Notes under the pieces: generated by a model
The model's database searches: none
What the model was told of the DNA's origin: nothing
Seen by the model: the letters and a program-made list of their open reading frames with translations, nothing else
DNA from: JASHPR01 sp963833885
GTDB lineage: Bacteria > Actinomycetota > Actinomycetes > Streptosporangiales > Streptosporangiaceae
Direction: 5' to 3'
Assembly (NCBI GenBank): GCA_963833885.1
Contig: CAWHZU010000024.1
Location: forward strand, 1 to 64,000
DNA: 64,000 nucleotides
Part shown: positions 57,328 to 64,000 of the stretch, piece by piece
Layout of the letters: each line of letters opens with the position of its first letter
Numbering within the stretch: position 1 is the first letter of the stretch
Made by a program: the position numbers and the translations under genes

Positions 57328-58487
57328 GCCCCGAGGCAGCCGCGCGGGATGCGTGCGGCATCTGGGACGGCTGGGAATCCGATATACCACGGGTGGCCGG
57401 CCTCGTGGCGGCCGTCTGGCAGCTCACCCTGCTGATCCCGGTGGTCATCTATGCCCGTGACTACCGCCAGCCCGCGGTGCCGATCGCGGTGTGGCTGGCC
57501 ATGCTCGTGGCCGCCGCATGGCTGGTGCCGCGCGCCCGCGCGGGTGGCCTGACCGGCCCGGAGGCGGCGGCCGCGATCGCGATCGCGATCGGTGCCGTCA
57601 CCCTGGTCGGCTGGGACCGTCGGATCCAGGGTGCCACCGGATCCGTGGACTGGTCGGTCTACGGGACCGCCTGGCTGCTCGCCCTCGTCGTGCTGAGCCG
57701 CCCGGCCTGGGTATGGGCGTGCGGTGCGGCAGGAGTGTTCACGGCCCACGCCGTCTTCGTCATCCGCCTGCTCGGCGTGACCCCGCTGGGCCTCGAGCGC
57801 CTCTCGGCGGCCGCGTTCATCCTCGTGGTGTTCCTGGTCGTGTTCGCGACGCTGCGGCCGACCATGCGCACGCACGCCGGCCTGGCCGCTCGCAGCGCCG
57901 CGCTGGCGAGCCGGTCGGCTGCCGAGCGCGCGGCGGTCGCGGCGGTCCGTGCGGACCGGCGGCGCAGGCTTGACCTGCTGGAGGTGGAGGCGCTCCCGCT
58001 GCTGCGCGGGATCGCCGACGGCATCCTCGACCCGGCCGACCCCGCGGTGCGGGAACGATGTGCCAGGCACGCCGCGGATCTACGGCGTGTCCTCACCGAC
58101 CAGTCGCGTGCGGCCGACCTGCTGGCCGAACTGGAACCCGCGCTGCGTTCCGCCGCCGCCCGGGGACTGCCGGTCGAGGTTCAGGTGGTCGGCGTGCCCG
58201 GGCGCCCGGCGCCTGAGGTCGCGGCGGCCGCTCTGGCCGCGGTGGACAGCACACTGAGCGCTCTTCCGCCGCACCCAGTGCGTGATCCGGTGCTGCTCAC
58301 TGTGCTCGCGGCCGGCGACGACGTTGAACTGTACGTGGCCTTCGAGTGCCCGCCGCCGACCGCTCCGGACCTGAGCGCGCTGCAGCAGCGCGTGCCAGCC
58401 GAGGCACAGTGGAGCGCCGCCTTCGACGTCAACGACGCCGGGGCGGGATGCCTCGAGGTCCGGTGGCGGAACGCCGCATTTGGATAA
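57324..58487 (+). CDS. Degenerate histidine-kinase-like membrane protein
   Basis: The 387-residue protein starts at GTG 57324 inside the kinase stop (GTGA). It has six hydrophobic segments (AGLVAAVWQLTLLIPVVIY, VWLAMLVAAAWLV, AAIAIAIGAVTLVGW, LLALVVLSRPAWVWACG, FILVVFLVVFATL) and a coiled-coil-like cytoplasmic part (AARSAALASRSAAERAAVAA). The region that should hold the H box (LEVEALPLLRGIADGILD) lacks the histidine, and no N or G box follows. It is therefore probably a regulatory partner or pseudo-kinase of the first kinase. Confidence 0.75.
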   Translation: MSPEAAARDACGIWDGWESDIPRVAGLVAAVWQLTLLIPVVIYARDYRQPAVPIAVWLAMLVAAAWLVPRARAGGLTGPEAAAAIAIAIGAVTLVGWDRRIQGATGSVDWSVYGTAWLLALVVLSRPAWVWACGAAGVFTAHAVFVIRLLGVTPLGLERLSAAAFILVVFLVVFATLRPTMRTHAGLAARSAALASRSAAERAAVAAVRADRRRRLDLLEVEALPLLRGIADGILDPADPAVRERCARHAADLRRVLTDQSRAADLLAELEPALRSAAARGLPVEVQVVGVPGRPAPEVAAAALAAVDSTLSALPPHPVRDPVLLTVLAAGDDVELYVAFECPPPTAPDLSALQQRVPAEAQWSAAFDVNDAGAGCLEVRWRNAAFG

Positions 58488-58510
58488 CGGCACCACGAAG
58501 GGAGTGCGGC

Positions 58511-59182
58511 GTGTCCGCTGTGATCGACGTCGCGGCCGTAGATGATCATCCCATCGTGCTCGACGCCGTAGCAGGCTGGGTCATGGCCGCGGAAAGCGGC
58601 ATCCGGGTCGTTGCCGTGGCGCCCACGGTGGACGCCCTGCTCGCCGGGCCGGGCAGCCAGGCACACGTGGTCCTGCTCGATCTCGACCTCGGCGACGGCA
58701 CGACCGTCGACCGCAACATCGCCGCGATCCTTGCGGCGGGGCCTGCGGTCCTTGTGCTTGCCGCGTCCGACCGGCCGCCCGCCGTCCGGGCCGCCATCCG
58801 TGCCGGGGCGCTCGGCTACGTGCTGAAGTCCGAGGAGACCTCCCAGGTGCGGGCGGCCATCAAGGCGGTCGCCGCCGGGATGGACTGGATTTCGCCGCGC
58901 CTGGCATACATCCTGGCCGCCGACGACGGCCCCGATCGTCCGGTTCTCAGCCCGCAAGAAACGCGTGCGCTGCGGCTTTACGCCACTGGTATGCCGATGA
59001 AGTCTGTGGCCAGGAGAATGGCCCTCAGTGAGGAGACGGTCAAGCAGTATGTTGGCAGGGTTCGATTGAAGTACGCGAGGGCGGGCCGAGCGGCGCCCAC
59101 GAAAATAGAGTTGTACTATCGAGCCGTCGAGGACGGGCACCTCCCTCCTTACCCCATGCCGCGGAACCCCCCCACCCGGTAG
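58511..59182 (+). CDS. NarL-family response regulator
   Basis: The 223-residue protein has a receiver domain (VDDHPIVLD acidic pocket, phosphoacceptor Asp in HVVLLDLDLGDG, conserved Lys in GYVLKSEE) and a C-terminal LuxR-type HTH (LSPQETRALRLYATGMPM, ARRMALSEETVKQYVGRV). The HTH continues with YARAGRAAPTKIELYYRAVE, a form seen in a distinct actinobacterial subgroup. It begins 24 bases after the pseudo-kinase with GGGAGTG before the GTG at 58511. It is the output of this operon. Confidence 0.92.
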   Translation: MSAVIDVAAVDDHPIVLDAVAGWVMAAESGIRVVAVAPTVDALLAGPGSQAHVVLLDLDLGDGTTVDRNIAAILAAGPAVLVLAASDRPPAVRAAIRAGALGYVLKSEETSQVRAAIKAVAAGMDWISPRLAYILAADDGPDRPVLSPQETRALRLYATGMPMKSVARRMALSEETVKQYVGRVRLKYARAGRAAPTKIELYYRAVEDGHLPPYPMPRNPPTR

Positions 59183-59253
59183 TTGGGGCTACGGAGATAC
59201 CCGCCCTCGGCTCAACTTTTGCGGAGCGTTAAAAATCGTATGCGGGTTGGCTC

Positions 59254-59290
59254 GTGTTTTCATGACCCCATCTCGGGGGTCATAAAACAC
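59254..59290. terminator. Strong hairpin after the two-component operon
   Basis: GTGTTTTCATGACCCC (59254-59269) pairs with GGGGTCATAAAACAC (59276-59290), 15 pairs with one bulge and a 6-base loop. The base of the stem is A/T, so the element can end transcripts from either strand. It lies 72 bases after the response regulator. The rest of the 356-base gap up to the aminotransferase contains no gene. Confidence 0.6.
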
Positions 59291-59538
59291 CCTGCTCCGG
59301 GGGTCCGAGAGCGGCTGCGCCATTTGGTGCCGCCCGCGAAATGCGGTGACCTCCGAATATCCAACCGCGGCCGCTGCGGCCGAGCTGGTCACTGATACGC
59401 CGGGAAAGGCGGTCAAGCCGGTGGCCATCGGAGGCGGTGGTTATCGGGACTCTCTGGCGGCCGGTAGCCGCCTGGACTCAGCCGGTGACCTCCGCAGATA
59501 CCCTGTGACCACGGCGTCCCCTAGCCGAGAGGACAAGG

Positions 59539-60615
59539 GTGTCCGCACAGTCTCCGCGATTCCGGCCGGTCCTAGACCAGTTCGCACCCTACAAGCCGGG
59601 CAAGCCTCCGTCCGCGTCCGGAGGCCGCGCGTTCAAGCTCTCGTCCAACGAGTCGCCGTTCGGCCCGCTGCCCTCCGTGCTCAAGGTGATCGCCGAGGCC
59701 GCCGGCAACATCAACAGGTACCCGGATAACGGTGCCGCCGAGCTCACCCAGGCCATCGCCGAGCGCTTCCGCGTCCCGCCTGCGCACGTGGCCGTCGGCT
59801 GCGGGTCCGTCGGCGTCGCCCAGCAGCTGCTCGAGGCCGTGGGCGACCCTGGCGCGGAGGTCGTCTACGCGTGGCGTTCGTTCGAGGCGTACCCGTACCT
59901 GTCGGACCTGGCCGGTGTCGCCTCGGTGCGGGTGCCGCTGCGCGAAGAAGCGCATGACCTCGGCGCGATGGCGGAGGCGATCACCTCGCGGACGCGCCTG
60001 GTGTTCGTCTGCAACCCGAACAACCCGACCGGGACCGTCGTGCACCGGACCGAACTCGAGAACTTCCTCGACCGTGTTCCGGAGGACTGCCTGGTCGTGC
60101 TCGACGAGGCGTACACCCAGTACGTCACCGACGCCGATGTGCCCGACGGTCTGGACCTGTACCGGGACCGGCCAAACCTGGCGGTACTGCGGACGTTCTC
60201 GAAGGCTTACGGGCTGGCCGGGCTGCGGGTCGGCTTTCTGATCGGGCACGAGCCGGTTGCGGCCGCGATCCGCAAGACCATGCTCACCTTCACCGTGAAC
60301 GCACTGGCGCAGGCCGCCGCCATCGCCTCCCTTGCGGCCGAGCCCGAGCTGCTCGAGCGCGTCGACAGCGTAGTGAGTGAGCGAGAGCGGGTCCGCGGCG
60401 AACTGCTGGCCCAGGGCTGGACCGTGCCGCCGACCGAGGCGAACTTCGTCTGGTTGCGCTTGGACGACGACACCGACGAATTCGCCGAGGCCTGCGATCG
60501 CGAGGGCGTCAGCGTGCGGCCGTTCGGCGGTGAGGGCGCGCGCGTGTCGGTCGGCGATCGCGACGCGAACAATGCGTTCCTGGCGGTCGCACAGGCCTAT
60601 CCCCGCCGTCATTGA
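59539..60615 (+). CDS. hisC: Histidinol-phosphate/aromatic aminotransferase
   Basis: The 358-residue PLP-dependent class I/II enzyme transfers amino groups to imidazole acetol phosphate or an aromatic oxo acid. Family segments are KLSSNESPFGPLPSVLKVI, INRYPDNGAAELTQAIAER, VFVCNPNNPTGTVV, LDEAYTQYV and the PLP lysine motif LRTFSKAYGLAGLRVGFLIG. The PNNPTGT and FSKAYGLAG motifs fit HisC and the aromatic transaminase Pat equally; no other his genes are nearby, so the exact substrate is open. GTG 59539 with GAGAGGAC upstream. Confidence 0.88.
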   Translation: MSAQSPRFRPVLDQFAPYKPGKPPSASGGRAFKLSSNESPFGPLPSVLKVIAEAAGNINRYPDNGAAELTQAIAERFRVPPAHVAVGCGSVGVAQQLLEAVGDPGAEVVYAWRSFEAYPYLSDLAGVASVRVPLREEAHDLGAMAEAITSRTRLVFVCNPNNPTGTVVHRTELENFLDRVPEDCLVVLDEAYTQYVTDADVPDGLDLYRDRPNLAVLRTFSKAYGLAGLRVGFLIGHEPVAAAIRKTMLTFTVNALAQAAAIASLAAEPELLERVDSVVSERERVRGELLAQGWTVPPTEANFVWLRLDDDTDEFAEACDREGVSVRPFGGEGARVSVGDRDANNAFLAVAQAYPRRH

Positions 60616-60670
60616 GTCAGGTCGTCCGTCATTGACTCAGGTCGTCGGTGTCCTCAGGTCGCCGGCGCTT

Positions 60671-61583
60671 TCACCTCTGCCGGCCCGCTTGCCGCCAGGG
60701 CAGGCCTTCGCGGTCGCCGGATGCCCGGATCAGCACCGCGGCCCAGGTGCGGAACGGCCGCCACGGCTCGGCGATCCGCCGTACCGTCGCGTCGTCTGGC
60801 TCGTCCGGCAGCCCGTAGTAGTGGCGCAGGTAGGAGCGCAGCCGGGGTTCGTCCAGGATGAGTGCGTCGCTGACACCGCAGGCCCGGAGCAGGACCAGCC
60901 CGGCGTAGAACGGCCCAAGGCCCGGGATGGTCTTGAGCGCCGTCATTGCCCGGTCGGTCTCCGTCGCAGCGAGCATCTCCGGGTCGAGGTCCCCGGCGAG
61001 CGCGCGCTCGGCGACACTGCGCAGGCGCTCGATGCGCTGCGGCTCCAGGCCGGGGAACGTCTCCAGGCCGAGCAGCTGCTCTGGGAGCGGGAAGGCGTGC
61101 TCTGCCTGACCATCGAGGTCGAACGGCCGCCCCAGCGCCTCGCAGAGCCGGCGCCGCAGTGCGGCCGCCTGGCTCCGGTGCCGGCGCTGCGACATCATCG
61201 CCCAGGCCGCGGCCTCGTATGGAGAGTGGAACAGCACCGGGCGCAGTCCTGGGCTCTCGGCCTGCAGGCGGCCAAGCACCGGATCCTTGTGGCCCGCCGC
61301 GATCCAGCCGTCGGCCGGGCGGTCCACGGAGAGAATGCGGCGCAACTGCCGCGCCGTCGCCGCGACATCGCCCGTCCCGCTGACCTCAGCAACCAGGGTG
61401 CCGTCCGGCTCCTGCCTGATCACCGCCCCCGCCTGGTGCCTCAGGTCGTCGGTCACGAAGGCGAGCCGCATCACCGCATCGCCGGCCTCGGCACGGCCGG
61501 CCCATATTCGGGCCGAAGCCGAACGCCGCCGCGGCCGCCAGCGAGAACGGCCCGTCGACCGGCATGCGCACCAACTCGGTCAT
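60671..61583 (-). CDS. AlkA-like DNA-3-methyladenine glycosylase, frameshift near N-terminus
   Basis: The body (267 residues from 61474) is an HhH-GPD DNA glycosylase: FHSPYEAAAWAMMSQRRHR, the hairpin MTALKTIPGLGPFYAGLVLL, and LILDEPRLRSYLRHYY where the catalytic acid should lie (Asp or the following Glu; alignment is ambiguous). It removes alkylated bases in base-excision repair. The normal N-terminus MTELVRMPVDGPFSLAAAAA is encoded from ATG 61583, with a good AGGGGGG site, but in another frame; the switch is near 61491-61503 in GGGCCGGCCGTG. It may be a sequencing indel. Confidence 0.75.
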
Positions 61584-61698
61584 GATTACCCCCCTGACCG
61601 AGTTGTAGCAGCTGGGTACGACAATCCCGGGCGGCTGTCACCGCTGCCGGTCCCATAGCCTGTGCGTGGCGGCACCGAGCGCGGAGGGCTATGCAGCG

Positions 61699-62696
61699 GT
61701 GAAGGTTCATGTGCTCCACGAGAACCCGGACTGGTTCACCCCGATCGGCGCGGCGCTCGACGCGGCCGCGGTGCCGTACGAACAGTGGCTGATCGGGGAC
61801 GGCATGCTCGACCTCGATGAGCTGCCGCCCGAGGGGGTGTTCTGGTCGCGGCTGAGCGCGTCGTCGCACACGCGGGACCATCCTTACGCCAAGGACCACG
61901 CCCGCGGGGTCCTTGGCTGGCTGGAGGCTCACCAGCGGCGCGTGGTGAACGGGCGGCGCGCGCTCGAGCTGGAAGTGAGCAAGGTGGCCCAGCTGACCGC
62001 GTTGCGGGCGGCCGGGTTCGACGTGCCGCGGACGCTCGCGGTGGCCGGCATCACCGATCTGCCTGCTGCGGCCAGGAAACTGCCGGTCCCGTTCATCAGC
62101 AAGCACAACCAGGGTGGCAAGGGCCTGGGGGTGCGCCTGTTCGCCAGCCACGACGAGTTCAGCGCGTACACCGAATCGCCCGATTATCAGGCCCCGGTGG
62201 ACGGCATTACCCTGCTGCAGGAGTACCTGCCGGCGGCGCAGCCGTTCATCACCAGGGTCGAGATCGTCGGCGGCGCCTACATCTACGCGATCACCGCGGA
62301 CACCGCGCGCGGCGGTTTCGAGCTCTGCCCGGCGGACGCGTGCGCGGTAGACGTGCCAGGCCTGCCGGACACCGAACAGCTGGACACCGATCCGACGGGT
62401 GCCAGCTCGCCTGCCTGCCGGACGCCGGCCCGCCCAGCCTGTTCGCGCTGCGCGAGGGGTTCGATCACCCGATCATCGACCGGTACCTGAGCTTCGCCCG
62501 CCAGCATGGCATCGAGGTCGCCGGGTTCGAGTTCATCGAAACCGCGGACGGCCGTATGGTCACCTACGACGTGAACACCACCACCAACTACAACGCGGAC
62601 ATCGAGGCCGCCGCGCCGAGACCCGCGCTGCCCGCGGTGGCGGCCTTCCTCGGGAGGCTGCTTACCGAGGAGTCCGCAGGAAGACGGCTGCGCTGA
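61699..62696 (+). pseudogene. ATP-grasp ligase (RimK/glutamate-ligase-like), frameshifted
   Basis: Most of an ATP-grasp enzyme is visible from GTG 61699 (GGAGGG upstream): VKVHVLHENPDWFTPIGAA, VFWSRLSASSHTRDHPYAKD, RRVVNGRRALELEVSKVA, the Gly-rich ATP loop ISKHNQGGKGLGVRLF and LLQEYLPAAQPFITRVEIVGG. From about 62400 the sequence must be read one base over: LACLPDAGPPSLFALREGFD to FEFIETADGRMVTYDVNTTT (Mg-binding region). A one-base loss in GGGTGCCAGCTCGCC explains this. It may be a real mutation or an error. The substrate is unknown; the stop is coupled to the next gene by TGATG. Confidence 0.75.
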
Positions 62697-63721
62697 TGCG
62701 GTTCGGATACTGGATGCCGATCTTCGGCGGCTGGCTGCGCAACGTCAATGACGAGGGCATGTCGATCGCGTGGCCCTACATCCGCGACCTTGCGGTCGCC
62801 AGTGAGCAGCAGGGCTTCGAGCTATCCCTGATCGCCGAGCTGAACCTCAACGACATCAAGGGCCACCGCGCCCCGTCGCTTGACTGCTGGGCGCTCGCGC
62901 CAGCCGTGGCCGCGGTCACCAGCAAGCTGGAGCTGATGCTCGCGGTCCGGCCCAACTACCATTCACCGTCGCTGACCGCCAAGGCGCTCTCCACTCTGGA
63001 CACGATCGCGCCGGGTCGGCTGTCGCTCAACGTGGTGTCGTCCTGGTGGAAGGACGAAGCGGCGCAGTACGGCGCGCCGTTCGACGTGCACGATGCCCGG
63101 TACGCGCGCACCGAGGAGTGGCTGGACGTCGTCTCACGGCTGCTGCGCGAACAGACCGTGACCCACCATGGGGCGCTGTACCAGCTCGAGAGCGCCGTGC
63201 TCGAGCCGAAGCCCAGCCGCCTCCCGCCGGTCTACATGGGCGGCGAATCGCCCAAGGCCAAGGAGGTCATCGCGAGCCAGGCGGACGCGTACGTGATGCA
63301 CGGAGACGCCCCCGGTGTCATCGCCGAAAAGGTCGCGGACATGAGCGCCAGGCGAGAACACGCGGGGCAGCCGCCGCTGTCGTTCGGCGTATCCGGCTAC
63401 GTGATCTGCCGCGACACCGAGGCAGAGGCCCAGGCCGAGCTCGACCGCATCCTCAACGTCCGGTCCTCGCCGCAAGGCTACGCGTCGTACCAGAACTTCG
63501 TGGAGGGCTCCCAGCTCGAGTCGCGGGTGTCCCTGGAGGAGTACAGCGTGTCCAACCGGGGCCTGCGCAGCGGCCTTATCGGCACCCCGGACCAGATCAT
63601 CGACCGCCTCCGCGCTTACCAGCGGGCCGGGGTCGGCCTCATGCTGCTGCAGTTCTCCCCGCAGCGTCAGGAAATGGCCCGCTTCGGCCGCGACGTCATC
63701 GCCCGCTACCCCGGCCGCTAG
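62696..63721 (+). CDS. LLM-class flavin-dependent monooxygenase
   Basis: The 341-residue protein has the luciferase-like TIM barrel: MRFGYWMPIFGGWLRNVND, FELSLIAELNLNDIKG, ELMLAVRPNYHSPSLTAK, LDTIAPGRLSLNVVSSWWKD, YGAPFDVHDARYARTEEWL and PPVYMGGESPKAKEV. The SWW...H...YARTEEW pattern fits the SsuD/SfnG branch that oxidises sulfonates, sulfones or similar compounds with FMNH2. It is translationally coupled to the ATP-grasp gene, so the two probably share a pathway. Confidence 0.9.
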   Translation: MRFGYWMPIFGGWLRNVNDEGMSIAWPYIRDLAVASEQQGFELSLIAELNLNDIKGHRAPSLDCWALAPAVAAVTSKLELMLAVRPNYHSPSLTAKALSTLDTIAPGRLSLNVVSSWWKDEAAQYGAPFDVHDARYARTEEWLDVVSRLLREQTVTHHGALYQLESAVLEPKPSRLPPVYMGGESPKAKEVIASQADAYVMHGDAPGVIAEKVADMSARREHAGQPPLSFGVSGYVICRDTEAEAQAELDRILNVRSSPQGYASYQNFVEGSQLESRVSLEEYSVSNRGLRSGLIGTPDQIIDRLRAYQRAGVGLMLLQFSPQRQEMARFGRDVIARYPGR

Positions 63722-64000
63722 CGGGTGGCGCGCTTGCCTGGCTCGTCGCGCCGGCGCTGCTCGAGCTGCTCGACCACCAGCCGGTAGAACTGGCGGGGCC
63801 GGCCGGGCTGTGGTGTCCGGTTCGGCGGCAGCGGCCAGGCAAGGCCCTCCTCGACCAGGATGTGCAGCAGCCGCCGCGCCGTTCGCGGGGTGACGGCGAG
63901 CAGCTGCCCGGCGGTTTCCGCGTCCACGACCAGGTTGGCGTCGTTCTCCGAGAGCTTCTCGGCAAGCCGGGCCAAGGTCTCCAGGCTCCGGGATCTGCGG
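63718..64000 (-). CDS. HTH-domain protein, partial at right edge
   Basis: The frame is open to the window edge (about 94 residues seen), ending RRDEPGKRATR. It contains a winged-helix-like segment (DAETAGQLLAVTPRTARRLL, HILVEEGLAWPLPP) and a C-terminal GRPRQFYRLVVEQLEQ wing, as in small DNA-binding regulators. The N-terminus is outside the window. Its stop overlaps the monooxygenase stop by 4 bases, convergent. Confidence 0.65.
   Translation of the reverse strand, partial: RRSRSLETLARLAEKLSENDANLVVDAETAGQLLAVTPRTARRLLHILVEEGLAWPLPPNRTPQPGRPRQFYRLVVEQLEQRRRDEPGKRATR

Overview
The window is a high-GC chromosome segment from an actinobacterium. The lineage is indicated by a WhiB-like WblA, an Lsr2 nucleoid protein, a DisA/RadA pair, a Crp-type regulator, ClpC, and gene orders shared with Streptomyces and Mycobacterium (two ArsA-type ATPases-wblA-class A PBP; ppa/dacB-zincin-tilS-hpt-ftsH-folE-folP-folB-folK; panC-coaX-lysS-lsr2-clpC). 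I cannot name the genus. Many starts are GTG or TTG, and translational coupling by GTGA or TGATG overlaps is common.

Layout. 1-2.9 kb is a mobile-element pile-up: a partial integrase-type transposase, the 3' part of a group II intron (maturase C-terminus plus RNA domains V and VI), and a complete IS256-family element. 2.9-6.3 kb holds an acetyltransferase, a phosphoesterase, a small basic membrane protein and tRNA-Pro(CGG). 6.3-17.5 kb is a conserved block with a metallophosphoesterase, a YqeY protein, a class A PBP, wblA, paired Get3/ArsA-like ATPases, an SPFH protein, a DUF4177 protein, RidA, Nudix, a metallo-beta-lactamase fold protein and Crp. 17.5-35.2 kb carries cell-wall, tRNA, purine-salvage, folate and pantothenate/CoA genes and lysS. 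Within it ppa has lost about 100 internal codons, dacB and tilS carry frameshifts, and panD is absent between panC and coaX. 35.2-42.5 kb has an NlpC/P60 hydrolase behind a clear c-di-AMP (ydaO) riboswitch, a cluster of REP-like hairpins, an ArgA-like acetyltransferase, a large Endonuclease-Q-like/UvrD fusion helicase, a small membrane protein and lsr2. 42.5-54.5 kb has clpC, a chimeric remnant of a quinone oxidoreductase and a sigma factor, mutY, a repeat-bearing membrane protein, disA, radA, a TIM-barrel protein, dtd, an asparaginase, an XRE regulator, DUF2516 and AlaX. 54.5-64 kb is more accessory: a BlaI/M56 pair, a two-component operon with one normal and one degenerate kinase, a HisC-like aminotransferase, a frameshifted AlkA-like glycosylase, and an ATP-grasp/flavin monooxygenase/regulator cassette reaching the window edge.

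How the genes fit together. The fol genes make dihydrofolate precursors as a coupled operon. panC and coaX belong to CoA synthesis. DisA makes c-di-AMP, and the riboswitch upstream of the NlpC/P60 gene is its expected sensor, so signal synthesis and one likely target lie about 12 kb apart. Quality caution: five single-base frameshifts occur in otherwise well conserved genes, and four sit in GGCCGG-type sequence. They may be sequencing errors rather than biology.
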